From positions 1 through 12,850 of the forward strand of contig JASCIV010000754.1 in NCBI GenBank assembly GCA_030374735.1: DNA of 12,850 nt, in the 5' to 3' direction. Both the position numbers and the translations under genes were made by a program. This DNA is from Gracilaria caudata (lineage: Eukaryota; Rhodophyta; Florideophyceae; Gracilariales; Gracilariaceae). Below the pieces are notes generated by a model. The model saw nothing but the letters and a program-made list of their open reading frames with translations. It had not been told where the DNA came from and made no database searches. Positions 1 to 7,134 of this stretch are shown here, one piece after another. Position 1 is the stretch's first letter. The number at the start of each line of letters is the position of its first letter.

Positions 1-26
1 TTGCTTCCTGGCAGCGGGAATCTCAA

Positions 27-959
27 TTACAGAGCTATCTTCCGACGAGATGATGTTAAAACCAGACAGCGTACGAGTATCTGGTTGAGCACCCTGAATC
101 GCGGAGCTCTTCTCCGAACACCTTGAGCACCAGAAGCTCCCTTATGAGTTAAGTCTATAACTTCTGCCCCAGAACCTCTGTGAGTTCGGTCCTCAGTTAT
201 ACCAACAACATCGGCATCAAGATCACCCTGATCGCCTGGATGCCCATCCTGACGCAATCGACTACGTAGCTGGTTTTGCGTGTACATGTAGTCCCCATCC
301 TTCCGTGACTTCCAATCCTTCCACATCCATTCCAAAGTTTTTCTTGAGGCTTGGCTTGGCTTGGGAGGAAGGGTCACACTGACGAAGTCTTCTTCGTCCA
401 GAACGACAGTAGCCTTCTTTGACAGATCCAACGCCTTCTTTCCGTCAATTGAGCTACTGCTAACTCCACTACAGCTGGTCTTCAACGGCACAGGCGTGTA
501 GTGCACAAAAGGAATGCGCAATCCTTCCGAACATTTCTTCAATATCGCGGTTTTCACTGCGAGTACTCGCTTCTCCTTTGCACCGCGCGCTCCAGTACTT
601 AATCGCTCATGGTTGTGAAGTTCTGTTCCAGACACTATCCAACCCTTCCCGTTCTTTAGAGCCTTGGCCATGAAAGCGCCCTTACACCCGTAGCCCCTCC
701 CCCCCTTCTTGTACCTCAAACACCGCAACCTCACATTTAGCTGGTACTGAAGAGAGCGTGTTACCGGTTTGTAGAACTGTACCCCATACTCGTACCCCTC
801 CATCTCACAGAGCTCTTCCACATAACTTTGCAGGTCGTAGATAGTTCTGCGTGTATCACTATGATTGTCATTCACCCGTTCCAGCCGTTGTGTGGAGCGC
901 CCAACACGGTTTGACCCTTCATGTGCTTCGTTTTGCCCTTCCTTCTCTTTGGAGTAGGC
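27..959 (-). pseudogene. FAR1/MULE-like (WRKY-GCM1 fold) zinc-finger protein, no ATG start
   Basis: This open frame runs from 959 to the TAA at 27-29. Counting from a GTG at 873-875, residues 28-90 contain YGVQFYKP, then C52-x11-C64 and W79, then H87-x-H89 within GTELHNHE. That is the Cys-Cys-His-His pattern with an HNH-like ending found in the DNA-binding domain of FAR1 and MULE transposases. The rest (about 100-282) is low complexity, Ser/Lys-rich and charged, with no domain I recognise. No ATG lies upstream in frame before the stop at 960-962; the first is Met25. It is therefore either a downstream exon or frame of the protease segment, which it overlaps by 4 bases, or a broken gene. DNA binding is inferred from the motif only. 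Confidence 0.5.
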
Positions 960-1990
960 TTTATGACAGAGCTGCTTCTAGGATCCTCTACAACATTCTT
1001 ACGAGCCTCTGAGTCGGTGCTCTCGCGGTGGCGAGAAACAATCATCCGCTCACGTCGGCTCATCTGTATTTGGTCGACAACGAATACGTTTGATACAGAA
1101 CTCATATGCGTCACAGACATCACCGTCGAAATCCGAGCCTTCACACGCGCCCAACCGATACTCTCAGTGAGATCCGGAGGATGATTTGCGATAAATTTAG
1201 CCACGGGCATTACTCCTGTCGTTCGCGCGAACTGTGTCACCACAGATACTACATAAGCTCCGCAACTGAATGTATCTTTCTGTTTCTTGTACCCCATAAC
1301 ATCCAGCATGTAGTTTTCTTTCGGATAGATCTACGTTCTCTTAAAATTATGAGCAAAGTCCAGCAGTTCCGTCACAAACGTCCTGCAGTTCCGGGGACAA
1401 TCATAGCGAAAACTATCCGCGCAATAGATTTTTGCTTTTCTCTTGTTTAAATCCTCTGCCAAAATTATTTACCAATAAACATGGCCTATATTAATCGGTA
1501 TGAACACTTTCTGAATTGGGCCTGGACTAAGATAGAGCTTCTCCGAAACTCTCAGACTAAACCCCCCAGAAAACGCTCCACGCTTTTATCTTTCGACAGT
1601 TTGTCATATTCCTCTTATACATTGGAGTCTTCGTTTGTCGAATCTAAGTACCCAATTACGAAAGTATGGAGTGGATCTTTCGGGGTATCGCACGCTAAGA
1701 TCGTGTGCGTCGCGAAAAGTGAGTATTTTGCGCGATAAAAATGCTTGGTAGAAGATCTGGAGCAGAACACGCACTACCTAAACGCTGAGAAATCTAGATG
1801 GTAACAACGCATGTAAACCTCGTCATTGACATTAGTGAGAGCGGCGATGCGCTTTTCAGAGAAGATGATGACGGAATGGTGACGAGCTACGCATTTATGA
1901 CGACGAGATCGGGTCACGAGTGTGATTTGTGTTAGCCAATAGGAAACCGAGCTAGGGAGGCTCTGGTGACTTGGCCTGTAGTAATTGGGT
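872..1990 (-). pseudogene. Ulp1/C48-family cysteine protease remnant
   Basis: Reading the minus strand, one frame gives VFIPINIG then HVYW (about 1472-1504), a stop at 1469-1471, then KIYCADSF with the presumed catalytic Asp at 1415-1417. A second stop follows at 1331-1333, then QKDTFSCGAYVV with Gln at 1280-1282 and Cys at 1262-1264. The order (h)IPI-HW, then D-S, then Q-x5-C-G is the SUMO/NEDD8-type C48 protease active site. The canonical HW reads YW (TAT codon at 1475-1477), so the catalytic His appears lost unless the His two residues earlier replaces it. Upstream protein-like sequence continues in another frame (1618-1773 and 1777-1989), including VNDEVYMRCY, which resembles the LNDEVI stretch that begins this fold. 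The last ATG-initiated piece is 872-1309. It is very likely non-functional. Confidence 0.65.
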
Positions 1991-2064
1991 TAGAGCTTCC
2001 GTAAGCCGTGACGGGCGTTAGGGAGGTTCTGGCTGAATTTGTTACATAGAAATGGAGGTTCTGG
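1956..2064. repeat. Three copies of GGAGGYTCTGG
   Basis: The 11-base motif GGAGG(C/T)TCTGG occurs at 1956-1966, 2022-2032 and 2054-2064, always on the plus strand, with start-to-start spacing of 66 and 32 bases. It sits at the outer edge of the decayed element. It could be an eroded short tandem repeat or the trace of a repeated peptide on the minus strand. The copies share little beyond the core. Confidence 0.4.
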
Positions 2065-2210
2065 CGGTATTTATTGACATACCTCACAGTGCGTCGATTG
2101 TCCCTAACCCACTTCTCACACGTGCTGTACAGTCTCCGTCAACCGCATAAAAGCGTCTACACAGCACAAAAACTGCGTTTGACGTTCTGTCACACTGTGA
2201 CACACATGCT

Positions 2211-2216
2211 TTTATT
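2211..2216 (-). terminator. Poly(A)-signal-like AATAAA for the SEC14-like gene
   Basis: The plus strand reads TTTATT, so the minus strand reads AATAAA, about 85 bases beyond the stop of the SEC14-like gene and followed by T/A-rich sequence. A 15-base palindrome (TGTCACA-C-TGTGACA, 2188-2202) lies just past it; one of that length is expected about once per window by chance. The call rests on motif and position only. Confidence 0.35.
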
Positions 2217-2300
2217 TTTTTCTTGTTTTGTGTAAAAATCGTTTAGAAACCCCTAAAAAATGATGGTTTTCCCGGAGCTCCCTGTGTACACAATTGAGTA

Positions 2301-3260
2301 TCATTGTGTGTCATCACACTCAATGCGAGTGGGACAAGGCCAAGTGAGTGCTTCTCTCCCGATGCGTGCAACCCATTCAGAATGTTGAGCTGAGCTCCAT
2401 GTGGAAGTTCCGCCCATATTGATGTCGTCCATGATCTGATCTGGTGCCAAGTACTCTCTAAGTATGTGCTCGTCCTTACCATCAATGGCGCGAATTCTCG
2501 TTCTAAGCTTCTTTCCCACGATTGCTGTAACGAGGCCGATGATTCCTTTCAAGAAAAAAGGAGGGTGACACACAAGAACTGCCGCAACACGTATAGGAAA
2601 CGTCTGTAAGAAGGCGTTTTGCACCTCTCCAGGTAATCTGAGATCCAAGTTGCGGAATCTAAGATTGGAAAAGTCATGCACTATGATAACACCATGGGTC
2701 TGCGCGGCTGGATATGTACGTATGGTCCATTCCATTACGGTGGCAAACGTTCTTACTGTGTCAAGTGCAGAAAATGTTGAAGGGTCATGACGAGCCAGTC
2801 TGACATTTATGACGGGACGTCCATCCCTGTCTGTGTTTCCGGTAACGAATCCAAAGCGCGATTGTAATTGTTTCTGCGTTCTGCGCAAACGCTCCGTCCT
2901 ATCCGTAGAAGTAGCCAGTCTTTGTTTCCATGCTAAAAAGTTTGACATGAGTTTCGTCGCGCGTTCCACGTCTCCTTTTCTTGCCCTTAGTGCAGCCAGT
3001 AACCAAAAGCGGTCCGCATTCGCAACATCCTGCTTCCCAGATTGTGCCGCGGTCTGTCGAAGAGTCTCCACGAGTTGGTTTTCCTCTTCCGCCGAACGTA
3101 CGAATGGGGTGGACAAATCTGCGCGAGTAACGCGTGCGACCGTGTCCTCGGTGCTTTTGGAGAACATTGAGCGCAATGCGCTGAGCAAGGCGGACACGCC
3201 CGTGGGCGGGGCGGCGTTTTGTTCGAGATGAGAGACGTCGTGCGTGGGCTGTGAGGCCAT
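2301..3260 (-). CDS. SEC14-like CRAL-TRIO domain lipid-transfer protein
   Basis: This 319-residue protein starts at an ATG (3258-3260). Family role: CRAL-TRIO proteins bind a phospholipid or other small lipophile in a gated pocket and present or exchange it at membranes. Residues 1-60 are a Ser/Ala-rich leader with no clear signal peptide. About 83-115 is the CRAL-TRIO N-terminal helical bundle (LRARKGDVERATKLM, FLAWK). About 136-285 is the lipid-binding fold: DRDGRPVINVRL, a strand HGVIIVHDFSNL, then FPIRVAAVLVCHPPFF and the gate-like helix KGIIGLVTAIVGKK, then a basic KLRTRIRAI. The usual order and length are preserved and no break is seen. The ligand cannot be told from sequence. It is transcribed away from 4329-5141 across a 1-kb intergenic region. 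Confidence 0.85.
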   Translation of the reverse strand: MASQPTHDVSHLEQNAAPPTGVSALLSALRSMFSKSTEDTVARVTRADLSTPFVRSAEEENQLVETLRQTAAQSGKQDVANADRFWLLAALRARKGDVERATKLMSNFLAWKQRLATSTDRTERLRRTQKQLQSRFGFVTGNTDRDGRPVINVRLARHDPSTFSALDTVRTFATVMEWTIRTYPAAQTHGVIIVHDFSNLRFRNLDLRLPGEVQNAFLQTFPIRVAAVLVCHPPFFLKGIIGLVTAIVGKKLRTRIRAIDGKDEHILREYLAPDQIMDDINMGGTSTWSSAQHSEWVARIGREALTWPCPTRIECDDTQ

Positions 3261-3386
3261 GTTGGAGAAGAATTTGAGTCCTGACTCTCACTAGCTCACA
3301 TTCGAGGCGAGGCTGTTGAAGAGCAGTAGCAATGAAGTTGCGTTGAGATATGGATGCTTTCCCCTCGAGCCCCGTGGCGGTGGTAG

Positions 3387-3444
3387 CCAATCACATTGGA
3401 TGGCGTGCCGCTCCAACAATGCAGTTAGAGTCATTGGCCAATGA
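3387..3444 (-). promoter_or_regulatory. Double inverted CCAAT module upstream of the SEC14-like gene
   Basis: CCAAT-CAC-ATTGG (3387-3399) and TCATTGG-CCAATGA (3431-3444) are each exact inverted CCAAT pairs, giving four CCAAT pentamers within 58 bases, 127-184 bases upstream of the SEC14-like start codon. CCAAT is the core site of the eukaryotic NF-Y/HAP complex. A promoter role for the minus-strand gene is inferred from position. Confidence 0.45.
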
Positions 3445-4032
3445 CCAGCTGAGGGCGCTGCAACAACATTCGGTTTTGATCGTCAAGCGAAGTTGCTCAA
3501 CACTTACTGTGTGCTCTAGGACATCGAGTGCTCAGTGTATCATAAGAACGCGATGATCGCGTTCTTCTTTACAATCTCGAAGGCGATACGCGGCAGATCA
3601 TAGATATAATGGCCATTATACGCGAAACAACATTGGTCGTCGAAGAAAACTGTATGGTCATCGCCTAAAACACTACACAGTGTTCGCCGTCTACCAAGGC
3701 ATTCAACCTCTTCCAAAACTCCACAGAAAACCCATATCAACCCTCCAAAACTTCCTGGCGTTGTTTTGCACCGCTACCATCTCGATCAATGGTCAACACT
3801 GCGTGAAATGTACGGTAGTCACCTCGAAAGAAATGTCGGGAGGACTTCACAAGATTTTCTGAGAGTGAGGTGCAAATCGTCCGGAGCCATAGGGTTTGCT
3901 GGTTGTGCAGATTGGTGTTGGATCTCCCTCCATCATGATGGCTGTCGACGAATCCGCTGGACAGCCAGGACAGACTGCCATGCACGAGAACGTTGTTTCG
4001 AGCAAAAGAGAAGAGAAATGCAGTCGCCTGGC
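3445..4032. other. Intergenic stretch without a supported gene
   Basis: Frames on both strands are open for up to about 110 codons. Two overlapping minus-strand frames (3540-3740 and 3737-4072) and a plus frame (3896-4228) read as plausible protein but contain no motif I recognise. The two minus-strand frames lack an ATG at their 5' ends (TTG and GTG there). I cannot support a gene. The one strong structure is the palindrome at 3544-3566. Confidence 0.4.
3544..3566. repeat. Perfect 23-base palindrome, core CGATGATCG
   Basis: The arms AAGAACGCGAT (3544-3554) and ATCGCGTTCTT (3556-3566) are exact reverse complements around a single central G. Under equal base frequencies, about 0.003 such 11+1+11 palindromes are expected per window of this size. 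It lies between two divergent genes, about 285 bases upstream of the SEC14-like start. It shares its central nine bases with the palindrome at 5295-5327. Confidence 0.85.
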
Positions 4033-4038
4033 TATAAG
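4033..4038 (+). promoter_or_regulatory. TATA-like box upstream of the His/Cys-rich secretory gene
   Basis: GCTATAAGGG at 4031-4040 holds TATAAG. If transcription starts about 30 bases downstream, near the TACTGTACTGTAC repeat at 4060-4072, the 5' leader would be about 260 bases, GC- and pyrimidine-rich. A start codon in another frame at 4044 would precede the gene's ATG. The assignment is by motif and distance only. Confidence 0.3.
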
Positions 4039-4328
4039 GGGTATGCAGGGAGAGCGCTACTGTACTGTACTAGGGTTAAACGTTCTACTCGTTTTCTGCC
4101 GAAACCAAAATCGCGCTGCACAAGCCTGGGGCGCGGAGAGCGCTAACCTGCGTCGGCTCCGTCCTTGCTTCTTCCGTCTACTGCAAAACTCGAAGCGCGC
4201 GACGCAGCCGCTTCCGTCAACTGCCTGAGCCCCCAGCAGCGCAACCCGGCAACAGCTCGTGTTCGCGAAGCTCGTCTTCGTCTCTCTCCCAGAACTCTTC
4301 CAAACTCTCACGCCTACCCTCCCCCACG

Positions 4329-5141
4329 ATGGCCAAATACGGCACGGTGCCGCGCGCCGCACCGCCCTCCTCCCACAAAGTGGAGCCGCACATCGCCCGG
4401 TTCACGATGTTATCCGACGCGCCTCGCCGTCGCACCGTCGTGCTCTGCGGCGTTCTGCTTGTCGGTCTCTCTCTACTCCTGAGCGCTCACCCCGGCGCCC
4501 TACACATCCGCTCGCACGCTTTCACGCGCGCCGCAGCGGATATGCGCTCCGAAGATGGCGTGCTTGCGCGCATGGCGGCCGCAGAGATGCCTCGCGGTAT
4601 CGGTGGGAGCGCTGGCTGTGCCAGTTACCGCAACTTTGGCCGCTTCGACGGCGCAGAGGCCGAGCTCGTGCGCTGCGTTTTCGAGCACCTCGCGTCAGAG
4701 AGGATCAGCCGGGCCGAACACGCCGGCGCGGGCGAGCACAATGGGCACGAGCATCATCATCATCATCCTCATCATCATCCTCATCATCATCATCACCATC
4801 ACGGTGGAAACGCGTTCTTCTCCTGGCCGCTCGGACACCCTGCCAGCCCGCATTCCTTCAATTATGCGTGCCACATGCCGCCGCTCCAAACGTGTATCGG
4901 CGACTGTCGTGCCCAGCCGAGCGACGGAAAGCCGCGCTGGCCGTGCTTCATGAACTGTGCGCTCAGCAATTGTTTCGTCATTGGCCAAGCTTGTGCGAAA
5001 CCGCAGTTCGACAAGTGCGCGGCGACTTGCAAGGGTCAGGACGCGTTTGTGGAGTGCGCGAAAACGTGCTTTAACGGGGAGTGCCCCGCGCCGAAGGAAG
5101 TAGAAGAGGAGACGGCCCGCCCGGTTAGCGTGAAAGCGTAA
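4329..5141 (+). CDS. Secretory His-tract, CX3C-rich protein of unknown function
   Basis: The 270-residue protein starts at the ATG in CCCACGATGG; Met27 (4407) is an alternative start that gives a classic signal peptide. Residues 33-56 (RRRTVVLCGVLLVGLSLLLS) form one hydrophobic segment after a basic stretch, so the protein enters the secretory path as a secreted or type II anchored protein. Residues 136-158 are His-rich with only Pro breaks (H142 onward), a likely Zn/Ni/Cu-binding tract. After the membrane segment there are 14 cysteines. Four CX3C pairs are seen: 189-193, 206-210, 230-234 and 243-247. The tail (253-270) is acidic/Pro. No family is recognised. Lumenal metal binding or a disulfide-stabilised domain is inference. 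The gene is far richer in G+C than its neighbours (40 of 60 bases at 4441-4500). Confidence 0.75.
   Translation: MAKYGTVPRAAPPSSHKVEPHIARFTMLSDAPRRRTVVLCGVLLVGLSLLLSAHPGALHIRSHAFTRAAADMRSEDGVLARMAAAEMPRGIGGSAGCASYRNFGRFDGAEAELVRCVFEHLASERISRAEHAGAGEHNGHEHHHHHPHHHPHHHHHHHGGNAFFSWPLGHPASPHSFNYACHMPPLQTCIGDCRAQPSDGKPRWPCFMNCALSNCFVIGQACAKPQFDKCAATCKGQDAFVECAKTCFNGECPAPKEVEEETARPVSVKA
4752..4802 (+). repeat. CAT/CCT triplet microsatellite coding for the His tract
   Basis: The run is mostly CAT with two CCT codons and one CAC, giving 15 His and 2 Pro in frame. The near-pure CAT composition, against CAC preference expected in a GC-rich gene, suggests expansion by slippage rather than codon-by-codon selection. 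Confidence 0.8.
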
Positions 5142-5744
5142 ATGTAGTATGTGGAGTGGTAGATGGAGAAAGGAGGTTGACCGACAAGTTGTTGAGCAGG
5201 CTGCGAGCTTCTCTCTCTCTTTCTTTTTCCGAAACGGTCGTGATGGTGTAGTGTGAACGATTGTACAAGCAAAATGGGTCCATTGACGACATCATGACAC
5301 CGTCCCCGATGATCGGGGACGGTGTCAAACAGTGGTCGTGAACGGCGAGCTTGCACAATTATTGCACCCAATCTCTATTGACTTCAACAAACGTATTTGC
5401 GCCCGAATCTCAACCTTCATTACGAATAGCCATGGCCCGTCTCTGTTCTACCTGCAGAGGGGAAAGGGTTGTCCTTCTCGACAACCGCACCTGCTCTCTT
5501 ATTCAGTTCTGAGCTGCACTTTATTCACATCGAACTCTTCGAACCTGCAAAAATTATACACCTCGCAGCATCTTTTCGTGATATCGATCAGGGGATACCA
5601 AACTGTCACAGTCATTAACAGATATGCGGCTGGCCTCCAGCACTTTTAAACGTGGCCGAGTGACGTGAATATCTCACACAACTAATCATACATCCGCTTC
5701 TCGCTCTTGCTCAAGAATACTCAACGTTGCAGATAATTCTCTCC
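5142..5744 (+). other. Intergenic: 3' region of the secretory gene and 5' region of the next gene
   Basis: No supported gene. It contains a pyrimidine tract (CT-rich, 5208-5230), the strong palindrome at 5295-5327, and A/T-richer sequence before 5745. A GTG-initiated 105-codon plus frame (5332-5649) has no recognisable motif. No AATAAA signal is seen. Confidence 0.5.
5295..5327. repeat. Perfect 33-base palindrome / hairpin in the presumed 3' UTR, core CGATGATCG
   Basis: The arms TGACACCGTCCCCGAT (5295-5310) and ATCGGGGACGGTGTCA (5312-5327) are exact complements around one central G, and 10 of the 16 pairs are G-C. It begins 153 bases after the stop of the secretory gene. In RNA it would form a very stable stem with a 3-base or larger loop. 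It is a candidate 3'-end processing, stability or termination element, or a dyad-binding site in DNA. It is not followed by a T-run, so it is not a bacterial-type terminator. Confidence 0.9.
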
Positions 5745-6632
5745 ATGTCGCAGTTTCCATATCCACGACCCATGCAAGATGTCCCACCGGGACCGACAGG
5801 TGAGGAAGATACTTCTCGTGCCCCTCAAGCAACTTATGCTTCGTCACACAACTCAGCATTTGTGAATACGCCTGTGAGAGTGCTACAAGCAAAGGTGGAT
5901 TCACCTCTCATGTCCGCTGTCCTCCGTGACGGCAGCCGTAAAATAGACTCACAAAGACTTTCTAAAACTTTTCCGATTCAAAGCTACATCATAAGAAACA
6001 ATCGCACTCTTTATGACCGTGGCGAGAACACCATTTACGTACCACCACCGAATCCGCGTCAAGACGTAGATTTCTTCGAGCAATGCACGCCATTGTTCAA
6101 AGCGAAAATTGTGCGAGATGGTTCAATCTTAGGATACATCATTCACGATGTGCAGCAGGATCGCTCACTGCTCAAGATTCATTTTCACGGAGATACCACC
6201 AACCCGTTCTCTAGGGCCTTTAAGGCGTTTATCCGAAGCCCCGTGTTGAAATGGGATGTTGAAAACTGGGGATTGTTTCAAGACTTGCCGGTGGGAACAA
6301 ATCTCGGCTTGATTCAGGAGGTATATCCTGATAATCGTGTTTTCTTCCCGGCGTCGGAGACTGGAATGCCGCGCCTTGAAATGCAGTACGCGTCGTCACT
6401 AGGCCTCAAGTATTACTTTGCAGTCACTGATATTCCAGAACCAATCGGAGAGGTAGATTCCAGTCTCATCGCAAGGTTTGCTCCCAGAAGCGAGGCTTAC
6501 TTCATGAGCATACGCAACTGCACCAGAGAGGAGGCAGTTCTGTGGTTCACAATGGTTATCGCAACGGATATGAAGCGAAGAAAGGTTCAGAACACCAAGT
6601 ATGGACCAGGATTACCGCTATATGCGTTGTAG
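5745..6632 (+). CDS. Scramblase/LURP-one-like (tubby C-terminal-like) protein, diverged
   Basis: The 295-residue protein starts at the ATG in CTCCATGTCG; the frame extends 6 codons further upstream without an ATG. Residues 1-75 are Pro/Ser-rich and probably disordered. About 77-275 alternates strands: FPIQSYIIRNNRTLYDR, PLFKAKIVRDGSILGYIIHD, SLLKIHFHGD, NLGLIQEVYPDNRVF, LKYYFAVTDI. It ends in a hydrophobic helix EEAVLWFTMVIATDMKRR followed by basic residues. A beta-rich body closed by one buried or C-terminal helix is the layout of the tubby-like superfamily that includes phospholipid scramblases and LURP-one proteins. No signal peptide is seen. The match is by pattern, not a diagnostic motif, so a membrane-lipid role is only a suggestion. 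It is convergent with the kinase gene at 7135-8547. Confidence 0.7.
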   Translation: MSQFPYPRPMQDVPPGPTGEEDTSRAPQATYASSHNSAFVNTPVRVLQAKVDSPLMSAVLRDGSRKIDSQRLSKTFPIQSYIIRNNRTLYDRGENTIYVPPPNPRQDVDFFEQCTPLFKAKIVRDGSILGYIIHDVQQDRSLLKIHFHGDTTNPFSRAFKAFIRSPVLKWDVENWGLFQDLPVGTNLGLIQEVYPDNRVFFPASETGMPRLEMQYASSLGLKYYFAVTDIPEPIGEVDSSLIARFAPRSEAYFMSIRNCTREEAVLWFTMVIATDMKRRKVQNTKYGPGLPLYAL

Positions 6633-7134
6633 TGCTCATTGACGTGGGAAAGACACCAGAACAGCTAGGGCTCTATTATCTCACAGCGCTCTCCTTGGTA
6701 ATGAGGTTGAGAATCATATCAGCCAACCATGCGCGAACAAATTCTACTCTTCGGCGACGATGTCGCTCTGTTATTGCGTACCGTGCGATCAAAGGCACGT
6801 GCTGGAACCCGAAGACCTACTGCTGATGACAGGCCGTGTTTTCGTTTGCATGTTCGTGCCCTCCTGTTCAACCATTGTGGTGCGTGTTAAAAAAAACCAA
6901 GGGCAGCATTACCCCCTGTGTTATTTTTCGCGGTCCTCTGCTTCATATGTCCACTTTTCTGCACGAATTGAATTTCAACGTTATCAAGAATATGGAATAT
7001 ATGGAGTTGAAAGCAATGCGTATGTCTGCGGTATTCATGTGTTGTCCTTAGCTTGTCGATGTTTCAAGATTGTTCCTTCGACAAGTAAATAGAACTTGTT
7101 CCGTGCTTTTTAGATGTGAAGAATAGAACCAAGG
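6633..7134. other. Intergenic between convergent genes, with an 8-base inverted repeat
   Basis: This holds the 3' regions of the flanking convergent genes. It contains an A8 run (6889-6896) and an inverted repeat CTTGTCGA (7052-7059) / TCGACAAG (7078-7085), which could form a loose hairpin. Short plus frames (6542-6826, 6760-7092) have no recognisable content. No AATAAA on either strand close to the stops. Confidence 0.4.

Larger units (their letters stand above)
27..1990 (-). mobile_element. Decayed element: Ulp1-type protease plus FAR1/MULE-type zinc finger
   Basis: Two degraded coding segments run in tandem on the minus strand: a Ulp1/C48 cysteine protease remnant (upstream) and a C2-H-x-H zinc-finger segment (downstream). 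FAR1/WRKY-GCM1-type zinc fingers and C48 proteases are both known cargo of Mutator-like and related DNA transposons, so their adjacency suggests the remains of one. Signs of decay are in-frame stops at 1469-1471, 1331-1333, 1615-1617 and 1774-1776, a frame change near 1555-1585, and no ATG for the second segment. I see no terminal inverted repeats, target-site duplication or transposase catalytic domain. The left end may lie outside the window, and the right limit is only where recognisable frame stops. A degenerating host gene pair is the alternative. Confidence 0.45.

Noticed and set aside
1481..1738. 85-codon plus-strand frame starting AACATGGCC
   Set aside because: It is antisense to the Ulp1 remnant (VFIPINIG and upstream frame on the minus strand), which explains the sequence better.
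1798..1935. 45-codon plus-strand frame that reads as plausible protein
   Set aside because: The opposite strand holds the upstream part of the protease relic over the same bases; the plus frame has no support of its own.
2188..2202. TGTCACA-C-TGTGACA palindrome near the SEC14-like 3' end
   Set aside because: About one palindrome with 7-base arms is expected per window of this size; a similar one occurs at 8667-8681.
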